DNA from: Saposhnikovia divaricata
Taxonomy: Eukaryota > Streptophyta > Magnoliopsida > Apiales > Apiaceae
Direction of reading: 5' to 3'
Assembly (NCBI GenBank): GCA_036435485.1
Contig: CM071598.1
Coordinates: 141,526,148-141,590,147 of the forward strand
DNA: 64,000 nt
Part shown: in pieces, positions 34,471 to 44,603 of the stretch
Position numbering within the stretch: position 1 is the stretch's first letter
Layout: each line of letters begins with the position of its first letter
Translations under genes and position numbers: made by a program
Notes under the pieces: generated by a model
Seen by the model: only the letters and a program-made list of their open reading frames with translations
What the model was told of the DNA's origin: nothing
Databases searched by the model: none

Positions 34471-35055
34471 TTATGCTAGAAATTCCACACATGTATACCA
34501 TATGAAGTCATCAACCATCACCAGGGCATACTTCTTTCTTGATAGTGACATAATATTGACAGGCCCAAACAAGTCCATATGAATTAGTTGCAAGGGCTTG
34601 GTTATTGATGTCAATGTCTTTGACTTATGGTTTGATCTTTTCATCTTTCCTTTTTGACAAGCCTCACGCACTCTTTCTTGAGAGAATTCAAGTGTGGGCA
34701 TGCCTCTCACTAACTCCCTTTTGACTAAAGAGTTAATGGCTTTAAAGTTCAAGTGTGATAACTTCTTATGCCACAGCCAACACTCTTCATTTGAGGCTTT
34801 TGAGTAAAAGCAACAAACTTTATCCTTGCTTGCAGAATCCATATTGGCTACAAATTGGCTTCCTTTTCTTACTCCAGATAGAGAAAATTCACCAGTCTTC
34901 TTGTGAGTGATCAAACATTCATCCTTGTCAAAATTCACTTTGAGACCCCTATCAGTAAACTGACCAACACTCAGTAGATTATGCTTGAGCCCTCTGACCA
35001 GTGCTACATCTTCAATGATGACATTACCAACTTTCAGTTTGCCAGAAAGAGACAT
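34471..35055 (-). pseudogene. Copia pre-integrase and zinc-binding domain, truncated
   Basis: The piece starts inside the region after the protease (VGNVIIEDVALVRGLKHNLLSVGQ) and continues through WHKKLSHLNFKAIN and HMDLFGPVNIMSL. The zinc-binding CxxC is damaged: REACQKGK where the family has CEACQKGK. The left side (protease and gag) is gone; the sequence changes abruptly to non-element DNA at 35056. The frame ends in CVEFLA and a stop at 34471. Confidence 0.85.
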
Positions 35056-35200
35056 GTTTATACGTCTGTTGTGCCTGAACAGTCGTATAAGGTAGTTTTA
35101 TACGTCGATTGAAAAATTATTTGCGTATGTTATTTTACAACAGACGTATATAATTCAATTATATATGTCTTACCTTTTAAAACAGACGTATAAAGGTAAA
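35056..35200. repeat. Inverted ACAACAGACGTATA-type motifs, possible DNA-transposon end
   Basis: TTTATACGTCTGTTGT (35057), TTTTATACGTCGATTG (about 35096), ACAACAGACGTATATA (about 35138) and AAAACAGACGTATAAA (about 35179) are copies of one motif in both orientations. Clusters like this are typical of subterminal regions of CACTA-type and similar DNA transposons. No CACTA terminus or target duplication is seen at the junction with the Sirevirus, so the class is open. Confidence 0.45.
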
Positions 35201-35675
35201 TAAAAAAATTATAAAATAAATATAATGAAAATATATGAAAATATAATTAATTAAAAAGAAAATCAGAAAACATATCATATTATGACACTTAAAACAGATT
35301 ACCCCCAATTTCACATAACACGACTGTATTACACTCTCACTCCGAGCCCCAGCGCACTCTGCAATTTCACGAACTCCGATTCAAAGAATCCCTAATTCTA
35401 TCTTCGATTGAGAAATCCATCTAGTTCAGTGAACCTACGGAGAAGTCCTAATTCCATCTAGTTCGATTCAGGGGTATACTCATCATACCGGTAGCTTCCT
35501 TCTCCCTGTCTTCTTCATCTCAATTCAATTCTAGGTATTTCATCTCTCTCTCTCTCTTCCTCCCTCCCTCTCTCTCTCTTCCTCCCTCTCTCTCTTTTCT
35601 GCCCTCCCTCTATACACCTATATATATAGTTGGTGTGTACATTGTTATATTATTCTGTGCTTGTTTGTTTGTATA

Positions 35676-35730
<55 letters not shown>

Positions 35731-36309
35731 GTGTGTGTGTGTGTGTGTAATTATGCTGATTTTGATTACTTTGTGTTACGATGGATTTGCTCTTAAAACA
35801 TTTTTTGATTACTTTCTAATTTTGTTTGTTTAAGTTTATGTGTGTATGGATGTGCTTGATTAGGTGAGTCAATAAGATCTTTGTAAGTGTAGGCACTAGA
35901 TTTAAATTTCGTCAATACAATTGTTTGATAGGACATAGTTCATATAATCCTTTCTATCAATAAAGTAAAACTGAAAATGATATTAGTTTTTGCTCAAAAT
36001 CAGAAAAAGACTTGACAGGTTTTGATTAATAATGCTAATTTTGTTTCGCACTGCTTTTCAAGTTTATGACGTTGTATATATTGTAATGAATTTCAACTTT
36101 AATGGTACATTAAATCATTATCAATTTTGCATAGTTAGGATTGATTTACCCAAAATCGAAATCAGATTTGAGCATTTATATGTTTAACTCTTGTTTAAAT
36201 CTGTATATTTGATTCTTCACTTCACTACCTCAGTATGGTTTGCTGAACTATTGCATTCATTTGTACATTTCTTCCCCATGTTTTATCTTCTCAAATGGCT
36301 GAATTTCAG
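35201..36309 (+). other. Gene-like leader and intron-like stretch with microsatellites
   Basis: 35290-35530 has the look of a 5' untranslated exon (CCGAGCCCCAGCGCACTCTG, CCATCTAGTTCGATTC). It is followed by a CT-rich tract (35541-35600), an AT microsatellite (35681-35728) and a GT microsatellite (35730-35748). The rest to 36309 is T-rich and ends in a polypyrimidine-AG (GAATTTCAG), as an intron does, just before the carboxypeptidase-like exon. No open frame of note is present. Confidence 0.4.
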
Positions 36310-36412
36310 GATGCACTACAATGCTTGTCCTGATGACAAAACATTCAAGTATATGGCAAGGTTATACAGTCGATCATACACTAATATGTCTCTGAGCAAG
36401 GAATTTAAAGGA
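36310..36412 (+). pseudogene. SOL1-like (M14 carboxypeptidase D) exon fragment
   Basis: The frame from 36311 reads HYNACPDDKTFKYMARLYS then NMSLSKEFKG. This resembles plant SOL1-type carboxypeptidase D proteins in the block (pattern YYACPDDETF-FLA--YS ... NMS-S-EF-GG) that precedes GITNGA-WYP-YGGMQDWNY. SOL1 trims C-terminal residues from CLE-type peptides. An AG acceptor precedes it and copia element 3 cuts it at 36413. The expected continuation is not found beyond that element. It is a broken gene or a fragment carried by a DNA transposon. Confidence 0.65.
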
Positions 36413-37167
36413 TGTTAGGAATAATTCATAAGTTGTGATGTTGAGAATAGAATTTTGCTAATACTTCTTGTAAATCCTGATCTTATAAAGGATTTAGCAC
36501 TTTGTATAGGATATATGTGTTAGACAGTAATCTGTAGAGTTTAGTCAGGAACAGTGCGTCAAAGACAACATTTCAGGAACTAAGAGCAGATCCTGATACA
36601 GCAAGTCAGATCATGATCAAATACTGATGGGATGATCAGATCCTGATGCAATGGAAAATCCTGATAACAGTCGTGTTACTGATGATGTCATTATGGATGC
36701 TACAGAAACTGGCAAGTGCTATAAAACAGGATCTTTGTTTTGGAGAACAAGCAAGAAGATATCGTGAAGGAAACGAATTCTCTATTGATGGAAACTATCA
36801 ACTGGACGGCAGAACATTGTCATAGATATATTATAATTCTGTTATTAGTTGATAGGTAGCATTATAAATACTCTCTCTATATCATTGTAAAAAGAGCGAA
36901 TTGTGAATTTTAGAGTGCATATCGTGTGAAGCTCTGTATTAGGTTTGTATTCGAGAGTTCGAAACAAACAGAGAGAGAGAGAGAGATTTGTATTGTCAGC
37001 AGCTGCTAAAGGTATTGTACACCTTTGGTAGGGTTTGTATTTTATTTATTTAGTACAAACAAAGTTTGATTCATTCGTTTGTTCTTGTTCATCTAATCAA
37101 GCAAAAATCAGACACGATTATATAACTTGTATTCAACCCCCCCTTCTACAAGTTATTCGAGTTAACA
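36413..37167 (+). repeat. 5' LTR of element 3 (755 bp)
   Basis: Starts TGTTAGGAATAATTCATAAG within the carboxypeptidase-like exon and ends TTCGAGTTAACA. A TATA box, ATTATAAATACTC, lies near 36861. A CAGATCCTGAT-type phrase recurs several times at 36585-36665, and GATCAGGAT-type relatives appear again near 42905-42980. The primer site follows two bases after the end. Confidence 0.85.
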
Positions 37168-37169
37168 AT

Positions 37170-37181
37170 TGGTATTAGAGC
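37170..37181 (+). other. Primer binding site, element 3
   Basis: TGGTATTAGAGC, a one-base variant of the initiator-Met tRNA primer site, directly inside the 5' LTR. Confidence 0.85.
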
Positions 37182-37216
37182 AGGTTGATTTTGAATAATC
37201 ATAAAGATCTGCAATC

Positions 37217-38410
37217 ATGTCTGGTTACAAAGATGGTAATACTAAGATCCCTATGCTCAAGAGAAACGAATATACTTTATGGGAAGTGAAGATGTTGCAT
37301 CACTTGGAAGCAATAGATCCTGATTATCTTGACAGAATCAGAGATGGGCATTTTGTTCCAACAAGACTTGTTCCTCAAGCAACTGTCGAAGGAAAAGTTG
37401 TTCCAGAACATACAGCAGAGAAGCCTAAATCTGAATGGACAGATAAGGAAAAGGAGAACGTTCTTAAGGATTCTAAAGTGAGAAACATACTATTCAACAG
37501 TCTTGATTCTGTTCTCACTAACTATGTTCTCTCTTGTAAAACTGCTAAGGAGATATGGGACAATCTAAATGTTCACTGTGAAGGAACAAAACCTGTTAGG
37601 AAGAATATGAGGACACTTTTCATACAACAGTATGAGTACTTTGAGTCCAAGTCTGGTGAGTCACTTACTGACACCTGTGATAGGTTTACTAAACTCATCA
37701 ATGAGATGGCCATGCATGGTAAATATTATGACTTGGAGGATATGAATACTAAGTTCATGAAAGCTCTTCCTGATTTCTACAATGAGAAGATATCTGTAAT
37801 TGAGGAAGCTAATGATCTGGATGAAATATCATTAGAAGCAGTTTATGGAAAATTGAGAGATTATGAACTTGATAGGTAGCAGAAAAAGAGCAAGAGTGAA
37901 GGAAAGATGAAAACTACTGCACTCACTGCTCAATCTGAATCAAAGAAGCTTCAAGAAGAAAAGTCTGAATCTACTGAAAGAGACTTGAGGAAGAAGAAGA
38001 GCAAAGAAAGTTTTGAGTCAGAGACTACAGATATAGACTCTGAAGATAATGATTCTGAATCAGAGATGCAAGAACTCTTTGCTATGTTTGCTATAGCTTT
38101 CAAGAAAGGAAGATTCAACAGGAGATGATTTAGCAAAGGATCTTTTCAGAAGAAAGAGGAGAAGAAGAGTGACAAAGGCAAGAGTACAATTATCAAGCTT
38201 GATAAAGCCAAGATCAAGTGCTTTAACTCTAGTGAGCTTGGACACTTTGCTAGTGAGTGCAAGAAGCCTAGGAATTCAGGGAAGGGTAATGCACTCATGG
38301 TCACACAGAAGGATTGGGTAGATTCCAGTGATTCTGAAGATGAATTGGATTATGACAACATTGCATTGATGGCAAGTGCTTCAGACAAGCCTGGATCTCC
38401 AACGAAAACT
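37217..38410 (+). pseudogene. Copia gag, N-terminal part with zinc knuckle (broken)
   Basis: The start MSGYKDGNTKIPMLKRNEY is the usual Sirevirus gag opening, 50 bp after the LTR. Conserved blocks are WEVKMLHHLEAIDPDYLD, ILFNSLDSVLTNYVLSCKTA, RTLFIQQYEYFESKSGESL and LEAVYGKLRDYEL. A stop after LDR (TAG, 37877-37879) is followed in frame by a Glu/Lys/Ser-rich stretch that stops at 38126-38128. The zinc knuckle CFNSSELGHFASEC (from about 38220) has Ser for its second Cys. Gag would form particles and bind RNA. Confidence 0.85.
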
Positions 38411-38509
38411 TCTTCATCTTCTGTTTAGGTATCACTTCACTCTCTTGATTCATTTGATAGCTTAGATTCTGATGATATTAGATCTATTCATGTTGAGTTT
38501 AAGAATTTA

Positions 38510-39505
38510 ATGACTAATTTCAAAATTCTTGCTAGTGAAAAAGATGAACTTAAGGCTAAGAATGATGAATTAGTTAGTAGAAATAATTTTCTTGAATCTG
38601 AATTAATTCAAATGGAAGAATATAGGTTAAGTTCTGATAAAGCTAAGCATGATTATGGTGTTATTCTTGAGGCTTGTGACTATGTCAGAAAAGAACTAGA
38701 GGAAGAGAGAGATGTGATTAAAACCATTAACAATTCTGGTAAAAAGACTCAAGAAATCATTGAAAATCAAATTCTTGGTAAAGTTAATGGGTTAGGTTTT
38801 GATAAGGCTAGGCAAGAAGATACTGTAGCTATTGTCAATGATAATAGTAAAATTGAAGCTAGCACATCTAAGTCTGAAGGTAAGAAGATAGTTTATGAAC
38901 CTAAACATGTTAAATTTGTTGATTCTAAAGGTACCCCAGTTGTGCACAAAAGAATTAACAATAGCAATTCAGATGAAGGAGTGTTAGAAAAACCTAAGAA
39001 TGTCAACATAGTTTTTCTGTCTAAGTCTCAGTTGAAACAGAGACTAGAAAGTATTTCAGAGTCTAGCAAGATCAGAAGAAATAGGAATGGAAAAGAAGGT
39101 ATTAACAAAGAGAATAATTACAAGAATGTACCTGATGCGCCTAAGAAGAAATGCTATAAATGTGGAAATCATAATCATTTGGCCCTAGACTTCAATCAAA
39201 AACCTTCTTGGAAAACTGAGTCCAGATTCCCCAAGACTCAGAGAATTCAATACCAACCACAAGAACCCTGTTATCATTGTGGTAGTTTACTTCATTCCAT
39301 TTATATGTGTAAGGAATATCATGAACTATATTATGACTATTATTCTCTGAAATCTGAAACTCCTAGTCACAAACAGTTTATGAAATCAAAGTCTAAGGTT
39401 GACACTGCAACAGGTAAATCAAAAGCAAAATCTTCAAATCCTGTTGATTCAAAAGTTAGTAAGAAAGGATCCAATCAAAGTTGGGTCCTAAAAAATTCTA
39501 ACTAG
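38510..39505 (+). pseudogene. Sirevirus gag C-terminal part: coiled coil and extra zinc knuckles
   Basis: A 331-codon frame. Residues 1-90 form a coiled coil (ILASEKDELKAKNDELVSRN, ESELIQMEEYR). The middle is Lys-rich with FVDSKGTPVVHKR. Two knuckle-like motifs follow, CYKCGNHNHLALD (final Cys lost) and CYHCGSLLHSIYMC (intact spacing C-x2-C-x4-H-x4-C). The end NQSWVLKNSN is the usual junction just before the protease. It was once continuous with the upstream gag part; the join near 38430-38510 contains a TAG. Confidence 0.75.
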
Positions 39506-39516
39506 CTACTTTATGT

Positions 39517-40239
39517 TTGCAGGGCACTGGAAAGAAGCATTCAATTATCTTGGACAGTGGATGCTCTGGACATATGACTGGAAAGAAGTCCCTGCTTACA
39601 AAGTTTGAGAGGAAAGCTGGCCCAGTAATATCCTTTGGAGATGGCAACAAAGGAGAAACTCTGGGATATGGCTCAATTATTTTGGGGAATGTCATCATAG
39701 AAAACGTAGCACTGGTTGAAGGCTTGAAACACACACTTTTAAGCATAAGTCAACTGGGTGATAAGGGTTACCAATCAATCTTTGACATTAAAGGATGCAA
39801 AATCTTGAATATGAAGAATGGAGACATTGTTCTGACTGGTCAGAGACATGGTAACATATATGAAGCCAGCTTGAGTGACACATCTAAAGGAACTATCAGA
39901 TGTCTTTACAACAAGGTATCATATGATGAAAGCTAGAACTGGCACAAGAAGCTCTCACATCTCAACTTCAAGAAGCTTAATCAACTTGTTAAGCACCATC
40001 TGGTGAGAGGCCTACCTCAGGCAAATTATGTGCAAGATGGACTTTGTGATGCTTGTCAGCATGGAAAACAAAGAATAACCACTTTCAAGAGCAAGACAGA
40101 AAATTCAATTACTGAACCATTTTACATGCTGCATCTTGATTTATTTGGTCCAGCAAACATTATGTCTATCAGCAAGAAAAGTTATGCTCTAGTTATAGTG
40201 GATGATTACACAAGGTTCACATGGGAATATTCAAAATAG
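39517..40239 (+). pseudogene. Copia protease and integrase zinc-binding domain
   Basis: The aspartic protease site ILDSGCSGHMTG is near the start, then KAGPVISFGDGNKG and LKHTLLSISQLGDKG. A TAG at 39934-39936 interrupts just before WHKKLSHLNFKKLNQLVK. CDACQHGKQ completes the zinc-binding module and LHLDLFGPANIMSISKKSY opens the catalytic core. After DDYTRF the frame fails: about 40 residues of the core are missing, and SEYKVKVLRSDNG resumes in another frame. Confidence 0.85.
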
Positions 40240-40486
40240 CTCTGAGTACAAGGTCAAAGTGCTCAGAAGTGACAATGGTACAGAATTCAAGAATTCTACA
40301 ATGGAGGAGTATTGTGCAAACAAAGGAATTACTCAACAGTTTTCTGCACCTGGAACACCTCAGCAGAATGGTGTAGTAGAAAGAAAGAACAGAACTCTCA
40401 TAAAGGCAGCAAGAACCATGCTTGCAGATGCAAAGCTTCCAACCTATTTCTGGGCAGAAGCTATAAACACTGCATGTTTCACTTAA
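40202..40486 (+). pseudogene. Copia integrase catalytic core (deleted copy)
   Basis: VLRSDNGTEFKNS, FSAPGTPQQNGVVERKNRT and ARTMLADAKLPTYFWAEA are the second half of the copia integrase core. The first half is reduced by a deletion at about 40232, and the frame closes at a TAA near 40484 before the NAHGKAPYEM block that continues in the next frame. Confidence 0.85.
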
Positions 40487-40495
40487 AACTGTACC

Positions 40496-42214
40496 TTGGT
40501 AAATGCTCATGGTAAGGCTCCCTATGAGATGATCAAAGGAAAGAAACCAAGTGTGAAATACTTTCACATCTTTGGATGCAAATGCTATGTCCTGAAAGTT
40601 CATCCAGAACAACTTGGAAAATTTGAAGCCAAATCGGATGAAGCAATCTTTCTAGGATATTCAGCATCAAAGGCCTTCAAAGTATACAATCTCAGAACTC
40701 ACATTGTTATGGAATCAATTCATGTTGCATTTGATGATAAGAAGTTTGGAATTTTGCAAATTGATGAAAGCCATGACAATCTGGAATTTGAAAATCTTAA
40801 GTATTCTGAGATTCTCTCCAGTGATGATGAAGGTTCTCCAGAGGAAATCTCTATTACTTCTCAAAGGAATGCTACTGTTGAGGGGGAGCAATTCAATCAA
40901 GGAGAATATAGTACTGGTCAGGATCATACTAGTCTTTTAGAGTATACTTCACCAGGAACTGATCCTTCAGAGTCTAATGAAGGAAGATCAAAAACAAGCA
41001 GCAGTATTGAATCCACTGATTCTACTGATCAAGGTGGAGCTTTTGAAGGCAGAGAAAGTTCTTCTACAAGAGATACCACTAACTTAGGGGGAGAGTCTAG
41101 CAGGAGCAATCTACCACCTGTTAGAAAATGGACAAAGGATCATACTGAAGATTTGATTATTGGTGATCCAAATAGTGGTGTTCGAACCAGAAGATCAATT
41201 CAAAATGAATGCTTGTACAGTTGTTTTCTCTCAAAGAATGAACCTAAGAAGGTTGAAGAAGCCTTACAGGATCCTGATTGGGTAATAGCAATGCAGGAAG
41301 AATTGAATGAGTTTGAGAGGAACAAAGTTTGGAAACTGGTACCAAGACCTAAAGATAGATCTATTGTTGGTGCTAAATGGGTTTTCAGAAACAAGCTAGA
41401 TGAATCTGGTATGATTGTAAGAAACAAAGAAAGATTGGTGGCCAAGGGTTATTCTCAGGAAGAAGGAATTGAATATGATGAAACCTTTGCACCTGTAGCA
41501 AGATTGGAAGCAATCAGAATGTTTCTTGCATTTGCAGCTCATTCAAAATTCAAAGTATACCAGATGGATGTAAAGAGTGCTTTTCTTAATGGCAAGCTTG
41601 ATGAGGAAGTGTATGTGGAACAACCACCTGGTTTTGTTGATCCAAAGTTTCCAAATCATGTCTACAAACTTGACAAGGCACTCTATGGACTAAAGCAGGC
41701 ACCAAGAGCATGGTATGAGACTTTGTCTAAATTTCTTCTTGAAAATGGCTTCACAAGAGGTACAATTGACAAAACTCTATTCTTTAGAAAGATAAAAGGT
41801 GATTTGATTTTAGTTCAAGTTTATGTTGATGATATTATATTTGGTTGTACTAATGAAAAGTTATGTGCTAAGTTTAGCAAGCTTATGCAGTCTAAGTATC
41901 AGATGAGCATGATGGGTGAATTAAATTACTTTTTAGGCTTGCAGGTCAAACAGACTGAGACTGGTATTTTCATTAATCAGTCAAAGTATATCAAAGATCT
42001 TTTAAAAAGGTTTGACTTTCAAAATTGTGCAATTGCAAAGACACCCATGGCAATAGCCACTAAGCTAGACTCTGATCCTAAGGGAAAGAATGTTGATAAC
42101 ACTAGCTATAGAGGCATGATAGGTTCACTGTTATATCTAACTGCAAGTAGACCAGATATAATGTTCTTTGTTTATGTGTTAGATTCCCAAGTGATCCTAA
42201 GGAATCTCATTTAA
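40496..42214 (+). pseudogene. Copia integrase C-terminus and reverse transcriptase
   Basis: A 572-codon frame. The integrase tail (KGKKPSVKYFHIFGCKCYVL, DEAIFLGYSASKAFKVYN) comes first, then an acidic linker, then RT: DPDWVIAMQEELNEFERNKVW, GAKWVFRNKLDESG, YQMDVKSAFLNGKLDEEVYV, LYGLKQAPRAWYETL, catalytic YVDDIIFG at about 41821 and MMGELNYFLGLQV. It derails at about 42165 after SRPDIMF, where a small deletion shifts the frame. The catalytic residues are intact, so loss of function is due to this shift and the upstream breaks. Confidence 0.9.
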
Positions 42215-42219
42215 TTGCT

Positions 42220-42807
42220 GTGAAGAGAATTTTTAGATATCTCAAGGGAACTCCAAATCTTGGTTTGTGGTATCCAAGAGAATCTGATTTCTCCCTAATT
42301 GACTATTCAGACTCTGATTATGCAGGGTGTAAAATAGACAGGAAAAGCACTATAGGTACATGTCAATTCTTTGGAAACAGATTGATTTCTTGGGCAAGCA
42401 AGAAGCAGCAATCAGTTTCAACCTCAACTGCAGAAGCTGAATACATTGCAGTAGGCAGTTGTTGTGCTCAACTCCTTTGGATAAGAAATCAGTTGATGGA
42501 TTATGGTATGACACTTAGTAATATTCCTATGTTTTGTGATAATACTAGTGCTATCAAAATTGCAAAAAATCCAGTTCAACACTCAAGGACTAAGCACATT
42601 GATGTCAAGTATCATTTTATTAGAGAACATATTGAAAATGGTACTGTGGAACTTCATTTTGTTCCTACTGACAAACAGCTTGCAGATATTCTAACTAAAC
42701 CACTTGATGAGGCTACATTCATTAGATTGGTTAGTGAGTTAGGAATGTTAAATTTTTTTATCTTTAACATCTGCACAAGTAGCAAGGTATGTTGTTTCAA
42801 TTTATAG
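42220..42807 (+). pseudogene. Copia RNase H
   Basis: RT/RNase H continues in a new frame: KRIFRYLKGTPNLGLWYP, SDSDYAGCKIDRKSTIGTC, SWASKKQQSVSTSTAEAEYI, MFCDNTSAIKIAKNPVQHS, RTKHIDVKYHFIREH and LADILTKPLDEATF. The acidic residues of the RNase H site (DSDYAG, AEAEY, CDNTS) are all present, so the domain itself looks sound. The reading frame ends at 42807, a little beyond the usual end, with an unrelated tail FIFNICTSSK. Confidence 0.88.
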
Positions 42808-43155
42808 ACTTGATATTTTGTCAGGATCTATATTTGATTGTTAAATGCTTAAGCCGTAACATTTTATCTTGATAAATTTCAGTATGATAGACTTATTAAT
42901 AAAACATCAGGATCAGGATTGCTATCAGTATGCTGACATCATCAGTATTGACAACAGGATTGTATCATCAGTATCAGGATTGTGAAATTTGTGTGTCTTA
43001 CTGTTTCAAATTCTGAAGTTCATGTTATTCAGTGGTTCAATTCTGAGTTTTGTTGAAGTCTATGTTAGAAAGTTTTATCACATACATACTGATAATTTAT
43101 ATCATTATTCAGGTCAGTCAATAAACAACGATAGACAAGTAGATAATAATAAAAC
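42808..43155. other. Non-coding interval after pol
   Basis: AT-rich, with repeated phrases of the TCAGGATCAGGATTG / ATCAGTAT type (42905-42985). I see no gene. Toward its right end lies the presumed 3' end of the antisense transcript: the minus strand reads TTGATTAATGAAAATACAAG near 43157-43176. Confidence 0.5.
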
Positions 43156-43359
43156 TTGTATTTTCATTAATCAAAAGCATTACATACATGGAAATGAAAT
43201 ACAATTCTTCTTTTTGTCTAACTACTGCTGATAATTCTATTCTTGTCTAAAGTTGTTACTGCTTCAATCCTCAACGATCGACTTCGGGACAAGGAGCATC
43301 TCAAGATTGGATTCTTTGTCTGGGCGACTTGAGTGAAAGCAGCTGACTCATCTTCATGC

Positions 43360-43692
43360 TTATCGAAGAAGATGAATAGCATCTCCATCAAGATCAACCT
43401 CAGACTCTTTGCCAAATTCTTTATCCTCAAGGTGTGAAGAGATTAGAGGAGGATTGTATCCAACTGGTAGATGTTTTATAGGAGATTCGTGGAAATCATC
43501 TGGGTTAAGACCAATCATATCTGACTCGATGAGAAAAGTCATCTCTTCTAAGAGATAGTTTACTTGCTCCTGATAATCAAGAGTAAAGAACTTCTCAGTG
43601 GTAATGAACCAAAAGCTAGGGTTCATATGAAGATTTGGGTTGATAGCCATGATGAAAAGAGAAAAGAATGAAAAGGTTTTGGAGTATGGCAT
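43360..43692 (-). CDS. Antisense ORF between pol and envelope-like ORF
   Basis: An open frame on the strand opposite to the element. The longest form starts at 43692, but the second Met (43650, MAINPNLHMNPSFWF) is the better start: a TATA box CTATAAAAG lies at 43714-43706, so transcription should begin near 43680, between the two. The protein of about 96 residues is acidic, with EKFFTLDYQEQVNYLLEEM, ESDMIGLNPDDFHESP and KHLPVGYNPP. No membrane segment or known domain is recognised. It is uninterrupted while all neighbouring gag-pol frames are broken. A minus-strand TTAATGAAAATA near 43170 could be its polyadenylation signal. Antisense frames are known in Tat gypsy elements; the function here is unknown. 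Confidence 0.55.
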   Translation of the reverse strand: MPYSKTFSFFSLFIMAINPNLHMNPSFWFITTEKFFTLDYQEQVNYLLEEMTFLIESDMIGLNPDDFHESPIKHLPVGYNPPLISSHLEDKEFGKESEVDLDGDAIHLLR

Positions 43693-43705
43693 AAGGCATC
43701 AGTTT

Positions 43706-43714
43706 CTTTTATAG
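43706..43714 (-). promoter_or_regulatory. TATA box for the antisense ORF
   Basis: CTATAAAAG on the minus strand, 56 bp before the ATG at 43650. Upstream of it, in the space shared with the envelope-like frame, are a G-box CACGTG (43875-43880) and TACGTGTC (about 44148-44155). Confidence 0.55.
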
Positions 43715-44318
43715 AAAGACGTGAGAAGCTGAACAGTGGTTTGGGGGATATCAATGCAGTCAGTCATAATTATGTGTGACTGTATTTCTTGTATTTTCAA
43801 GAAATATTGAACGAATTTAACCAATTGATTTTGTTCAGATTTTATTTATTTCTTTTACAGGTAAAAGGAAATGCCACGTGGAAACTCCATTTAGTCTCTG
43901 GAATCAGGATGATATTGATCAGGAATACAAGTGTGTTCACATCAGGATTAGTAATTCTTTCTATTCAGAAATTACATTGAATCGTGTGATTATCTTGATG
44001 AGAAGATCACATCAGGAAAAGGAAGCTGATCAGTATTGACTTTTATCTTGACTTTACCTTGATTTATTTACTTGAAATTAATTTTGGATCTTATTTTCCA
44101 AAAGTCGTGGGTAACTGTATTTTTCAGGGGCTGACACCTGTCAACCTACGTGTCAACGTGGGATAATGGGTCTGAAGGATTTTTGAAATATAATTATTTT
44201 GATACTCTAATCGTGTAATTGCTTTCACTAAATTCATATTCTCTAAAGCAAAAACACTCTCGAGTTCTCAAAATCACTAATCAATTTCAAAGATTTCTTA
44301 AGTTCTTTTCAGATCAAA
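43715..44318. promoter_or_regulatory. Divergent non-coding spacer between antisense ORF and envelope-like ORF
   Basis: About 600 bp with the antisense gene leaving to the left and the envelope-like frame to the right. It contains CACGTG at 43875, CCTACGTGTCAACGTGGG near 44146, and a TATAATTATT-like element near 44188 ahead of a CT/AC-rich leader. The arrangement looks like a bidirectional promoter; this is inference from motif placement. Confidence 0.4.
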
Positions 44319-44603
44319 ATGGCAACTCAAAGAAGACTACCCAAATCAGTAGCTTTCAAGTTTGGTGACTTTGATTTTATGATGAACAATCATGTTGCTG
44401 CTATCACCAACAAGGAAGGGGTGTCAACTGATTTTCACCCAATTATGGACTTTATGGCGAAAGGACCATTAAGTTATGACTTGACAGCATCTCCACAAAT
44501 TAATCAAGTAGCTGTTTCACAAGCTTGGGAGAATGCTGAGGTAACTGAGTCTCACAAGCTTGGGACTCAGGAGTTGGCTTCTGATCAAAGCCAATTAAAG
44601 TGA
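44319..44603 (+). pseudogene. Sirevirus envelope-like ORF, N-terminal piece
   Basis: MATQRRLPKSVAFKF, NNHVAAITNKEG, STDFHPIMDFMAKGPLSYDL and ASPQINQVAVSQAWENAEV follow the pattern of the start of the envelope-like frame after Sirevirus pol (FH-I-DFL--S-I-YALT--P-I----V-QFW-TA). It ends after 94 codons, where the element itself stops, so the remaining large part is deleted. It corresponds to the frame at 31143-26844 in element 2. Confidence 0.6.

Larger units (their letters stand above)
26307..35055 (-). mobile_element. Sirevirus element 2 with envelope-like frame, 5'-truncated
   Basis: Reading the minus strand from 35055: pre-integrase region, integrase, RT, RNase H, a 0.8-kb non-coding interval, an envelope-like frame (31143-26844), a polypurine tract and part of the 3' LTR. 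gag, protease and the 5' LTR are missing, replaced at 35056 by unrelated sequence. An extra frame downstream of pol is the hallmark of the Sirevirus (SIRE/Maximus) group. Amber stops and indels are scattered through all frames. Confidence 0.88.
36413..44603 (+). mobile_element. Sirevirus-like copia element 3, 3' end missing
   Basis: 5' LTR (36413-37167), primer site, gag, zinc knuckles, protease, integrase, RT, RNase H, an antisense gene and the start of an envelope-like frame follow in order. No second copy of the LTR end (CTACAAGTTATTCGAGTTAACA) is present to the right, so the 3' part is lost after about 44603. The bases before the LTR are AAGGA, but the matching duplication is gone with the 3' end. 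Frameshifts and stops break the coding region. Confidence 0.88.

Noticed and set aside
35630..35833. + strand frame with IYIYIYIY repeats
   Set aside because: Translation of the AT/GT microsatellite.
36408..36412. AAGGA before element 3 is the same 5-mer as the solo LTR duplication at 54770
   Set aside because: A 5-base match is expected by chance, and the second copy for element 3 is missing.
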